Shown here piece after piece: positions 35,233 to 45,837 of a stretch of 64,000 bases of DNA. The stretch covers positions 2,961,001 through 3,025,000 of the forward strand of contig JARHVA010000021.1 of assembly GCA_037957365.1 (NCBI GenBank). The letters are read 5' to 3'. The notes beneath the pieces were generated by a model that worked only from the letters and a program-made list of their open reading frames with translations, did not search any database and was not told where the DNA came from. How positions within the stretch are numbered: the stretch's first letter is position 1; each line of letters opens with the position of its first letter. The DNA is from Torreya grandis (Eukaryota > Streptophyta > Pinopsida > Cupressales > Taxaceae). Position numbers and translations under genes: made by a program.

Positions 35233-35304
35233 ACTGAGCTCAGTTAGTTAAAACTGACAATAATCATATAGAATTGATGTCGGTTAGTCCTAACCAGTAC
35301 CTGT
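35233..35304. repeat. Palindrome array 2 in the E LTR, exact 20-bp period
   Basis: Words start at 35233 (ACTGAGCTCAGT, perfect palindrome), 35253, 35273 (ATTGATGTCGGT) and 35293 (ACCAGTACCTGT). Confidence 0.75.
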
Positions 35305-37582
35305 CTCTATGTAGATTCGAGATAATTCAAGAATTAGAAATCCAATAAAATCAATGCTAAAATTATAAATTTAGAGGAATTTAAGCATTCAAATGTTAAT
35401 TTTTGAGTTGCATCTTCATATCCTTGCTATGTGGGGTGCATATGGACCCAATGGGTGTGCCATTTATGATCCTGGTCAGATCATATGTTAGCTTCACAAT
35501 GAAAAGAAATCAAAATAAAATCAAACACACTAACATGCATAACACTATATTGCCTAGATCAAAGGGGGGAGCATGGTGAAGAAAAAATTTGACAAAGCAC
35601 AACTAAAAATGGAAAGAACTTACAACATTCCTTACCATTTCCTTGAATACCCCAAGTGATTCCTTCATTTGGCTTGCTTAGCTTGTGTTCAAGAGATATT
35701 TGGCAAATGGAGTTGTGTGTCTCCTTCTCCCCTTGGCACCATGGTTGTTTGGCTCATGCTTGATTGATGTATCTTCATGGCTTGGCTTGTGATTTTGGAA
35801 TTATAATACTATGGTCATGAAAACTTGCTAAAATACCTACATTATAACACTATTATTTTCAAGCTCTCTAAATGAATAGGTCTAGGCTTGTATTTATAGG
35901 TTTAACAACTAACCTCAACCCAAAGTGAGTTAAGGTATAGTTAGGGCTTGGAATGGGTTTAAACCTTACCTTTTTGAGTTAATTAACCCCAGTAGAGTTA
36001 AAATGTGTCCAAACCTCATGATTATCATGGATTAGGCATGGGTGGGATATTTTAGATTTTGGACAACTCACAAAAGGTAATTATGAATTCCTTTGATATT
36101 CTTTGTTTTTAGAATTTTCTTTTTGATAATTCATTTAATTGCTCATGGATAATTCAATTTAGGAATTTGATTTGATTAATTCTTTTTAGGCTTTTTGACA
36201 CATTTGAAGATTTTTGAATTAATTATATGTGTGCATTTGCTCTATTTAATTTTTTTTAGGCCAAAGTGCATGTTATGAAGCCAAATTTGAGATGTTTAGA
36301 AACTTTTAGGCTAGATGTACAAAGGTTGGTAAGAATTGATCCAAGGTCTAATATAAAGCCATTGGTGGCCAATTTTAGATGTTTACACTATTAATTTATT
36401 TTTTCATATTTTTCCAATTTTTTGAAATTGTTCTAAAGAGAAAAAATATTAAATATGAACATGAATTTATAAAATGTTGTCTGTTATCCTATTTATAATC
36501 TACACAAAGCAATGAACAAGTAACATCTGAGATATATTAATAATGTTCAAATATTGAGAACCATTGTTGTGTTCTAAATTATGTAATAATGATAAGGATA
36601 TAATATGAAAGCAAACATAACCTAAAATAGAATGAGATCTTATGACACCAAAATACATTCTATAACTTATATGTTTTTAAGAATAAGTGTTTCTTACTCA
36701 AATTTGAAGCTATCAATAAAAATTTATAACATGTTGAAACAAGATTTTATTTGTCCTCTAATTTGAAATAAAAGCAATCAAATAAAAGAGCAATGGCTTG
36801 TAATGTGAAAAAATTAATATACACAATACACATTTTTCATTGTGATAAAAGCTATCAACATTATTGGTACATTGGATATTGAGGAGTTTTTGATATTGGG
36901 ATTCAAATTTCATGTAGTTTTCATCATGTGACATGATCAAAAGGTGTTTTAAATATTTTTTCAATATGGTTCTTGGTTTTTTCTAATAAAATTTCTAGTA
37001 GAAGATATGTGTATATAGTTATTTATGTTATTGTGCCAGAAAAAACTTATTCATAGTGACTGACTGTGCAAAATGAGTGTGACTACTTAGCAAGCTAAAA
37101 AAAATGTGACAAGTTGCTTGCTATGATAAAATGCAAAGGCATGTGATAATTTAATGTCCAAACACTTCAAAAATAGGCTAATTTTAAAGGTTGACCAAAG
37201 AATCACAAGGTAAATTTCGATTCCATGCAACTGGGCAAAAATACTTAAGAGAAAGTGAAAATTTTCACGACTAAGGCAAAGGTTAGATCCTTCTAAAATT
37301 GGCTAAGTATAAAGATAACCAAGTCAAGTGAATTTTTATCCAAACTAATAAATAAAGAAACAATGCCAAAGCTACCACCATGCAGCTAAACCAAAAACAC
37401 ATGCGATCAAAGGAAATTTGATAAGTCCCTGGGTCATGACTTGAGTGAAAAACATGCATCCACACTTTCTTTATGAATATCAAAGGGACGTCCTGTACCA
37501 AACCTTAAAGGGAAGTAAAATCCAACTCGTTCTTAAAAAATAAAGGTCCATCATTTGAAGGCATGCACATTAGCAATCATAC

Positions 37583-37584
<2 letters not shown>

Positions 37585-37633
<49 letters not shown>
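37585..37633. repeat. (AT)n microsatellite at a duplication breakpoint
   Basis: About 49 bp of alternating A and T, exactly where unit B jumps from the 20150 equivalent to the 22110 equivalent of unit A. Confidence 0.9.
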
Positions 37634-37640
<7 letters not shown>

Positions 37641-37900
37641 GCCTATCTTCAAACTAGTTGTCTATCTTCATAATTGCCTCCTTTGAAGGATTGTTTTTTA
37701 CATATATCTTCTTCCCTTCACTAGAGAGTCCTCCTGATCATTTATTGCTCAATATAATTTCGTCTAGTCACATTAATTTTGAAATTACGTTCCATGTTAT
37801 TTGTTGATTATAGTATTTTTTGTCCTTGTATTTTTATTTTCTACCATTTACTTTTTCAATACGTTGTAAGGTAAGATGAAATTTGATTTGATTTTGCATT

Positions 37901-40900
37901 TTATTAATTATTTTTAGGCTTTTTGGCACATTTGAAGATTTTTGAGTTATTTATGTGTGCATTTGCTCCATTTAATTGATTTTTAGGACAAATTGCATAT
38001 AATGAAGCCAATTTTGAGACGTTTAGAAAATTTTAGGTTAGTATTTCAACAAAAAAGGATGAACTGTAGGATACCACCTTGAGGGAGTGGTTGGCAAAGG
38101 GTCAAAAAATGATCTCATAAAATAAGGGAACGAGTGGAGCAGATAGATGAAAACACAATGATTAACCCAAAGTCAGGAAAAATCACTGAGAATACAAGTG
38201 GGTTGATGTGCAAGGATTTTCCCAATGGTGGTTATAATCATTGGACCCCTATAGTGACAAATATGATATGAATATGTAGATGGTGTGAAATAATTTACCC
38301 AAAGGCAGTTATAATCATTGGACCCTGATTATGGCAAACAAGCCCCTGTTGGCCAAAAGAAAGTGAATGATTTGCCCAAAGGTAGTTATAATCATTAATC
38401 CTCAAATTGGTGGAAATGCAAATGAACTTTTTGAAGATAGCTATAATCACTAGAAATGCAAGTAGGATGGTGTGCAATGATTTGTCCAAAGACAGTTATA
38501 ATCATTAGAACCTGATAGTGGCAAACAAGTTGTGAAATATGGTGATTATAAACATGATGATGTCAAATCAATATAAAGGATAAATACAAATTAGGCAACC
38601 TATGAGTAGGGATATGCTCATCTGAACTAGAAAGGAGGATAATTCTTTCATTATTTATTTACTCTGTTTGGGATATGATTTGGCCCAGGTCAACATTGTT
38701 GTTGAATCTAGTGCCAAGGATATATCATCATTGTATTTACCATGTAGACTTATCAAAGTTGATTTTTGATATAACACATGATGGTAGACATCATGATAGA
38801 ACACCATGATGACTTTGCTGAAATATACATAAGGACTGACTCTCGATCTAATACTCAATTAAAGAAAATGCACCAATGCTAAAAACCATGATGAAAATGT
38901 TGATGCCTAAATATGGATAGATTTAGGAATAATGTGGAAAGAATCACCCAATAAACACATGTAGACTGAATCAAGGCAATAATACTTAAAGAAAACAAAT
39001 AGGCACACAAACACACAAAAAAAACAAAATAAATAGAATGAACAAATAAAAAGAAAGAAAGAAACAAATAATGGTTAATAATAATGTTAGTACAAACACT
39101 ACGATCAAATGAGATGACAGATATTGCTCCTAGAAAATAGGTGATAACTTAACAAAAAAACAAAATGGAGGAATAGAAGAAAAGGAAGGGGGTGGCCGAG
39201 CTATCTCCATATTCACCAGGCAAGTGGACACTACCTACATAGTTTTATGGGTGTAATATCCCAAAAAAACTTTAGGTCGAATGTAGTTCTCCCAAAAAAT
39301 GGAATAGGAGAAAATGATGAAAAGAAAACATGATGGATGTGATAGAATAATATAGGAATAAGCTCATAAAATGGTAAGAGCATGGGATAAAAGGAAAAAA
39401 AGGATGGCAAAACTAAATAACAAGTGATTTATTGTGCCTTAGTGAGGGTTCCTAGAATCCTTAAGACAAAAAAGTGTTTAATGTTTTTGGTTTTTCTAAA
39501 TCAGTTTTCAAATGTTTTTAGAAATTTTGGAGTATCTCAACTCAATTGAGAATGATGAGACACTAAATGGTCTAGGCTCACAAAATGACAAGAGCATGGA
39601 TAACTTGAATAAATGCTCGTAAAATGGTGAGAGTGTACTGGCAAAGGGGGACTAAGATGATCTCAACATGAATTAAACATGACCTACATAGTCCTGAAAT
39701 GGCTTCAAGTCATAGTATTTCCAACTTATAAAAGAGAAATTTAACTAGTGTAGTAACCAATTCAAATAAAACATGCACAATTGGCATAATGGTATAGTAC
39801 AACATAATAATATAAAGTTAGAATGTCAAGGCATAATAAACAAACGTTTCCCCTAGTTTTCTCATAAGTGGTTATAATTAGGATACACAAAATCATATCA
39901 ATGATACTAATTTGCCCATAGGTATTATAATTAGTAACAAGATTGGTGAGACACTGATTTGCCTAAAGGCAGTTATAATCAGATCCACACAAACAAACAT
40001 GATATAGAAATAAACAAGAAATTAAGGATGCAACTGCCAAAACTTCTTACTATTTAAAAATATGAACTTTGTCTAGAATGCTTAAAATAATTACAAATAC
40101 TAATCTGATTCTTCATGCTGAACATTGAACCAATCAATAAACCAAGGTCAAACAAGTGATGTAGGGGGGATCAAAACATGTTAGGTTGATAGAATGGAAT
40201 GGTTGAATGGATAAGTGATAGGCAAAGTGATAGGGTGGTAGGATGATATAATGGTAAGAGGGTTGCCCCCTTGATAAGATGAATGGCAAGGTAGGAAATA
40301 ATGGCAAGGCATATGATAAATGGACAAGATATGGAAAATAAAATGGTATGATACATGTTTTTTGGCTTGGGTGAATGCTTCTGGTGTTCCTATTGATGTG
40401 AATATGCACATCTTGATCAACAAATGATACAACTAGAGCAATCAATTATGTAAGTTGCTAGTCCACACCTCTTCTAAATAGTTACAAATTTGGATCCTGA
40501 TAATGTTGTTGTGAATTTCATTAGTTGTTGATTTTGTTTCCTCCAAACATCGATACAAGGTATCTTTGTAGCCTCTGCAAAGGAAAGTGAGGTCAAGGAT
40601 AGTAGATAGGGATAAATGTTGGATGATGGGTTTGATTGGAAAATGGAGTGGTGGATGATAATGGAATGTATAATGGTTAGGAAATAAATGAATATCAATA
40701 TTTTCAGGCACACACAATGTTGTTGATTCCAAATTTGACATAACTTTGGATGTGGTGGGGCTGAAGAATTCTGAATATGCTCTTGATTGGACGTCTAGAT
40801 TTTTATGTTGTTTGGGCCTAGGAGTAGATACCATCTGATTAGGTTGTAGATTGGAAGCTATTTTGATTTCATCTTTGATTTTATCTTCATTAAGCAGTGA

Positions 40901-40972
40901 ATAAATATTTTGCTCTGCTATTGGCACCTTGTAGAGGTTTTCACCAATGAAGTTGTCTTGGTTGTCCCATAG
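37901..40972 (-). mobile_element. Fragment of element E inserted upstream of XI
   Basis: Matches 23856-31114 of E closely but without the 4-kb Copia element. TGCATT flanks it at 37895-37900 and 40973-40978, and unit A has a single TGCATT at 22341-22346. Neither edge is a natural end of E: the left lies inside the LTR, the right inside the reading frame. At the right edge, E and the target share TGC. Confidence 0.8.
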
Positions 40973-40984
40973 TGCATTCTCCAT
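40442..40984 (-). pseudogene. E reading-frame fragment (C-terminal 177 codons), open
   Basis: Open minus-strand frame. Its first codons come from the target sequence and the rest match the C-terminal part of the E frame (30583-31113) with only a few substitutions: ALWDNQDNFIGENLYKVPIA near the start and CLEETKSTTNEIHN near the end. The start codon is accidental, since the upstream part of the E frame is absent. It is probably not a gene, but shows this part still uninterrupted in two copies. Confidence 0.6.
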
Positions 40985-41579
40985 TCTCGTCTACAAGTTG
41001 TTTGCACTTGCATCTTCTTTTAGCCATTTTATATCTTTCCTATTTTTACTTTTACTGTTGAGCATTTGTGTTGCTTGTTATAATCCACTATCTACTAACT
41101 GCCATGATTTGCTCTAGATATGGTTTGTGACTTATTTGGTCTTGGTCGTTTCTCTATTAATACTGGATACCACCTTTTCTAGGCTACTAGTAGCCCCCTT
41201 GTATGCTAATCTTTGCCAATCATTGTGGCTTTAATCCTGGGCTTTATTTAATTATTATTTACTTCAATATTTTGATGTGGATGCCATCAGGCTGCTTATG
41301 TGGATTATTTTACACATTATAGTTACATTTCACTTTGTTGGTTGTGATGCCCTTCCAACATCTCATGTTAATATCTTAATTCCGGCAAGAAAGCGCAGTT
41401 TCATTTTGGAAAATTTCCGGAAAGAATTCGGTACCCGTACTTTCAGTTTCATTTTGATCGATTTTATTTGCCAAGTGGAATAAGATACAGATGGCGGATG
41501 GTCTTTGGTCGCGTAGAATAAGTTAAAAGTAATTTAATAAACAAAGGCGGCTTATCAAGTTGGCTTCCTATCACGAAAG

Positions 41580-41639
41580 TCTAAGTCAAACTCTAAGTCA
41601 AAGTCTAAGTCAAAATCTAAGCCAAAGTCGTCGGCAAAG
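41580..41639 (+). promoter_or_regulatory. 12-bp tandem repeat with W-box cores, upstream of XI
   Basis: Five 12-bp units of TCTAAGTCAAAG type, 94-153 bp before the ATG. The first three contain AGTCAA at 41584, 41596 and 41608, the complement of TTGACT, a W-box core for WRKY factors. The last two units are diverged. Unit A lacks the whole array. The array also creates an artefactual minus-strand Asp/Phe-rich frame. Confidence 0.7.
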
Positions 41640-41685
41640 TCTGGGCTTAGTAAGCGGTAGCATTCTAGAATACTCTTCCATATCC

Positions 41686-41693
41686 TATTTATA
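41686..41693 (+). promoter_or_regulatory. TATA box of XI
   Basis: TATTTATA 40 bp before the ATG, conserved in the unit A fossil (23437-23444). It implies a very short 5' leader of roughly 10-20 nt. Confidence 0.6.
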
Positions 41694-41732
41694 CCATTCG
41701 CACTTGCCGTCTGTCTATCATTACCAGCAATC

Positions 41733-43007
41733 ATGTCGCCTCGTTCAATTCTGTTTCTTTTCGTTTTGATCTCTGCTTCATTAATCTCGGAAGCGGCAAC
41801 AACCCGGCCAAGTGCCCTGGTTGCGCAAGTCACTCGGGATTCTGCAACTCTTCAGTACGTTACTCAAATTGAGCAGAAGACTCCGCTGCAGAATGAGCGT
41901 GTTGTATTAGACATCACGGGAGACTTCCTGTGGGTGCAATGCCGAGACGGCTCTTACAACTCCTCCACTTTCCGGCCCCCTCGTTGCGGCTCCGCGGTTT
42001 GCTCAGCAGCGGGATCCATCGGGTGTGGCGAATGCTATGCGCCTCCTGAACCCGGCTGCAATAACAATACCTGCGGCGTCAGCCCCGAGAACACCGTCAC
42101 ACGAACTGCAACAATCGCCGATATTGGCCAAGACGTGGTGGCTCTCTCTTCCACCGATGGCAAAAATCCAGGCCCCAAGGTTACCGTACCCCTCTTTACC
42201 TTTTCTTGCGCTCCGGCCTTCCTTTTGGAAGGGCTTGCGCAAGGAGTTGCCGGTATGGCAGGACTGAGCACAGGTCGCGTGGCTCTGCCCACTCAATTAT
42301 CCGCTGCCTTCAGTTTCAATCGCAAATTCGCCCTTTGTCTCCCGTCAGGCAGAACGCCCGGTGCCGTCTTCTTCGGCAACGGGCCGTACGTGTTCCTTCC
42401 AGGGACAGACGTTTCTCAGGGCCTCACTTACACTCCCCTGGTCAAAAACACCTTGCTTCCCAACCAATACTTTATTACTGTGAATGCCATCCAAGTCGGT
42501 GAAAAGAATATCGCTCTTGACTCGGCCACATTAAAGATCAACAGCCATGGCAAGGGTGGCACCAAGCTCAGCACCGTGGCTCCTTACACCACTGTGGCAA
42601 CCTCCGTTTACACTGCCATCCGTGACGCTTTTGTCAAAGAAGCAGAGGCCAAAAATATCTCTCGCGTCGTGGCTGTGAAGCCGTTTGATGCATGCTTCAA
42701 TGCGAAGACTGTGTCGTCCACCAGAATCGGCCCCGCTGTACCTACCATCGGCTTTGTGTTGCAGAACAGTAACACAATCTGGAGAATTTTCGGAGCAAAT
42801 TCGATGGTGCAGGTGAGCGATCAAGTGTTGTGTCTTGGAATCGTTGATGGAGGGCAAGATCCAACAACCACAATAGTATTAGGAGGTCGTCAAATAGAAG
42901 ATAATCTAGTGCAGTTTGATCTGGCTACTTCTCGCCTTGGATTCAGCTCCACATTACTTGGCAGGCAGACCACCTGCTCCAACTTCAATTTCACCTCCAC
43001 CACTTGA
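41733..43007 (+). CDS. Secreted TAXI/EDGP-type aspartic-protease-like inhibitor protein (XI), 424 aa, single exon
   Basis: The ATG at 41733 opens a hydrophobic signal peptide (about residues 1-21, cut near EAA). The mature part shows the two-lobed pepsin fold of the xylanase-inhibitor / extracellular dermal glycoprotein / basic 7S globulin family. VVLDITGDFLWVQC sits where pepsins have DTG (Asp60 kept, motif altered). TKLSTVAPYT sits at the second site, with Ser280 in place of Asp, so it should not be proteolytic. It has twelve cysteines, as in family members with six disulfides, and four N-glycosylation sequons, including NSS (76), NIS and NFT. Length is typical. Known members bind fungal or bacterial cell-wall glycanases in the apoplast; that role here is inferred from family. 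Base composition is clearly more GC-rich than the surroundings. A W-box repeat lies upstream and a tandem pseudogene at 23484. Confidence 0.95.
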   Translation: MSPRSILFLFVLISASLISEAATTRPSALVAQVTRDSATLQYVTQIEQKTPLQNERVVLDITGDFLWVQCRDGSYNSSTFRPPRCGSAVCSAAGSIGCGECYAPPEPGCNNNTCGVSPENTVTRTATIADIGQDVVALSSTDGKNPGPKVTVPLFTFSCAPAFLLEGLAQGVAGMAGLSTGRVALPTQLSAAFSFNRKFALCLPSGRTPGAVFFGNGPYVFLPGTDVSQGLTYTPLVKNTLLPNQYFITVNAIQVGEKNIALDSATLKINSHGKGGTKLSTVAPYTTVATSVYTAIRDAFVKEAEAKNISRVVAVKPFDACFNAKTVSSTRIGPAVPTIGFVLQNSNTIWRIFGANSMVQVSDQVLCLGIVDGGQDPTTTIVLGGRQIEDNLVQFDLATSRLGFSSTLLGRQTTCSNFNFTSTT

Positions 43008-43076
43008 AACCAACATATTTTCTATATATTGCCTAGCAGAAACACATTAGCTGGATACATAAATTCTGATTAATTT

Positions 43077-43104
43077 AATAAATAAATGAGCTTGCAAGCT
43101 CATT
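43077..43104 (+). terminator. Polyadenylation signals and 20-bp palindrome after XI
   Basis: AATAAA at 43077 and 43081, about 70 bp after the stop. They are followed by the perfect palindrome AATGAGCTTGCAAGCTCATT (43085-43104). Confidence 0.6.
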
Positions 43105-43109
43105 GTAAT

Positions 43110-45187
43110 TGTATCCCTTTACTTAAGTTTTGGAACTTGGGACGGACTGCTGTCTTCAACCTTTTGAATAAATGAATAAGATTTTGAATAAATGGATAAG
43201 CTTTGGATAAACGAAATATAGATAGATTTATTACTATTATTTCTTCTTTCCAAATGATGAATTTCTTCTCACTTTTGCATTGTCATATATTTCCCTCTAT
43301 TATTCACGCCCCTATCATTTTATTCAATTTAACTTGAAGAAAAAATTACATCATTAGATATGATTTTTGCAAGCTAAAAATATAACATTTTTAATATTTT
43401 AATAAAGGGAGTTATAGATAAAGTCTCTAAATTTCAGTTTATGATTAAACAAACGGGCTTCAATATAACAATCTTAAAAACTAAAGGAGGTTGGAAAGAC
43501 TCCTTAGGAAACATAATAATACCAATTATTTGTGGTATTAAAGTAATTCAAACATGGGTTTAGGTTATGCCTATCATATCTCCATATACATTTACACTAG
43601 GAACTCTTTGGCTATATCAAATGAAGCAAAAATTGATCCAAATCAACACTTAGATATTATCTTTCCTCACAAAAACAAATTAATACATATTTAAAATGAG
43701 ATAACATTACATCTTCTACTACCCATGCAAAACATGAGGAGGAATATATTATGTCCCTTTTCAACCTATCTAATCATGATATAAACAATGTAAAAGATCC
43801 AACTTAAGGTTGTAAGGTTCATAGTGGGGGGAGATGTCTATGACCATCCATTGGATGGCATCATAGGATGATCTTTCCTATTCAATTTTTTTCAAAAATA
43901 CCTAAAATAAATATCCAAAAAAAAATCAAAACATTCAAAACTCAAAAAATACTTTTAGTACTTACGTGTTCTATTGGCTTCTTGGCATCCATGTGTTACT
44001 TCCATATTTATGAATGAAATACTCAGTTACTCCTACATACACATATGTGTCACATTTTTATTTGAGTGTGATATAAGAATACATAGATACATGATACATT
44101 CATATTTCGGATATTGGATTTTCCACTTACTCATGTCATACAAAATTGGGGGCATTTATTTCTTTGGTCTTTATACATAGGTTATATGGTTTGATGATTA
44201 GTCTACATTATCATGTTTTAGCTTACATATGTGTACTTATACATGCCTATTATCCATGATTATATCTTACATAAGGTACTTGATAAGTTATATACTTGAC
44301 ATATTTTCTTAACACATTGGATCCATGGGATACTATGACATGTTTATGTTGGTTACTTATGGTTTACTTTATGCACTTCATTGAATGTCTTGCCTTGCTA
44401 TTATATTCATTGTTCGATCGTTTGAATATGCTCTTTTGATTATGCCCCCTGTGCCTATATATGATTTCGTTGACATTTTCATATGTAATTATTTGGTGTA
44501 TGGATATTTGAATATGTCATTCTTATTTTTATGAGCATTTGACTAAGTCATGTACTTTTAACTATGTAGCATTTGAACATGCCCCTTATTTACGGTCTCC
44601 TTAGACCATTACATTGACATGATTTTGAGTGTTCTTATGTGTGTGCTTGTTTGCTTTTTGAAATTGTACTATTACTATATAGACATTTACATGATTTTTA
44701 TCATACATCTTAGGCCTACATGTAATCGCATTGGTTATATGCACTTTAATAATATATTTACCTAGACATATTCCATCCTATATGCTATATGGTTACATTC
44801 ATAGATTATATAGTTGTCTTATTCTTTTGAGGTGAGGTAAATCAATAAGTGCAAAAGGTTGGGGGATAAAAAAGGGCCCACCCATGGACATGATTTTCAT
44901 AAAAATTTAGAAATTTAAAATTTTATAGATAATTTGAGATATCTACACACCAAATTTGAAGATGGTGTAAGAGCATGAAATGTAACATTTTGAGTCTAGT
45001 TTCTAGTACACTATTTTTTAAAAAAATAGTTAACTATAACTACATAAAACATTAAAATTTGAAGAGTAGATCCCCTTTCTTTAAGAAAATAGAGTAGATA
45101 GATGACCGTATGGTGCACCATTTTTTGAGTAGCATTTAATATTGTTTGAAACACTTTGGTGAAAATTTAGATAAGATCTTCTAGTTT

Positions 45188-45253
<66 letters not shown>

Positions 45254-45440
45254 TTCTTTCAATGAATAATTTCTTTTAATGATTTTTACAAGTAAATAGA
45301 TCTTGAAAACTAACAAAAAATGGATAGTTGCCCATGCAACACACCTAACTACCTAAAAAAAAAATGAAAATCATTTTTTTTTAATGTGTGTAGAATTATG
45401 TCTAGTTTGTGACCATATAACTTGTTTTGCCCGTGGAACA
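43110..45440. other. Intergenic, no gene recognised
   Basis: AT-rich with many CATATG/ACATATG words. An (AT)n tract lies at 45191-45251. Confidence 0.5.
45191..45251. repeat. (AT)n microsatellite
   Basis: About 61 bp of alternating A and T. Confidence 0.97.
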
Positions 45441-45825
45441 TGCTAGGACCCTATGTCCTAACTATCCTTTTGTAATTTTATTATTTAATAAATGGTTATC
45501 AATGAATATGATTTGTAAGAGATCCCTCAAAACCTATTATAATAGTTGAGTATAATAGTGTAATAATCCCACATTCATTAGGAGTAGTGGTTATCTAGTA
45601 TTACATTACTATAAATAGGAGCCTAAACTAGTATGAAGGCATCCATGAATTATATTGAATTGAGCTTATTCAAAATAGGTTTCCCCCTTGAAGAGGCCAA
45701 TGATTTTGTAATTCTACCATTGTAATTGAGTTCTGCTTATTTCAATCAATATATTATTGATGTTTATAGTTTATTTCATATATTTGTAATTGTTTCCTAA
45801 TTTATTTAAGAAAGATCTTATTAAA
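45441..45825 (+). repeat. Candidate lone LTR with adjacent primer-binding site
   Basis: Starts TGCTAGGACC, has a TATA-like CTATAAATAGG near 45610, and is followed by TGATATCATAGC (45826-45837), a degenerate TGGTATCAGAGC. No second LTR and no internal coding sequence were found in the window. Confidence 0.5.
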
Positions 45826-45837
45826 TGATATCATAGC

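Larger units (their letters stand above)
23571..36389 (-). mobile_element. Element E: large LTR-type element with a repeat-rich reading frame, left end truncated
   Basis: 23571-24005 and about 35883-36389 are direct repeats. The right outer edge read on the minus strand starts TGTAAACATC. 2.4 kb further in, a degenerate primer-binding site TACTATTAGAGC follows (canonical TGGTATCAGAGC), so the right LTR would be 34013-36389. Internal sequence holds an N-terminal exon-like frame (33865-33967), a decayed frame of about 916 codons (30583-33330) and hairpin repeats. A Copia element is nested at 25927-29917. I found no gag, protease, RT or integrase. The left LTR is mostly deleted and no clear polypurine tract is visible, so the LTR interpretation is likely but unproven. 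Confidence 0.55.
34013..36389 (-). repeat. Element E right LTR, about 2.4 kb
   Basis: Outer edge on the minus strand is TGTAAACATC; the inner edge is next to the primer-binding site. Only the outer 0.5 kb is confirmed by the left copy. It contains two palindrome arrays (34899-35014, 35233-35304). A 72-codon plus-strand frame at 34047 has no support. Confidence 0.5.
36390..41732 (+). repeat. Tandem duplication unit B, region upstream of the intact XI gene
   Basis: Aligns piecewise with unit A. It begins inside repeat R at CTATTAATTT, where E ends. An (AT)n tract lies at 37585-37633 and an E fragment at about 37901-40972. No coding sequence of its own is seen before XI. 36758-36964 and 37283-37501 hold only short minus-strand chance frames. 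Confidence 0.8.

Noticed and set aside
23571..36389. Element E as a DNA transposon or Helitron
   Set aside because: Its end sequences are direct, not inverted, repeats, and the inner edge carries a primer-binding-like site; no transposase or helicase wording was seen.
41555..41833. Minus-strand 92-codon frame rich in Asp-Phe-Asp-Leu
   Set aside because: It is the translation of the 12-bp promoter repeat and the antisense of the XI signal peptide.
42003..42857. Several 80-108 codon frames on both strands inside XI
   Set aside because: Shadow frames of the GC-rich XI coding sequence; no domain and no independent start context.
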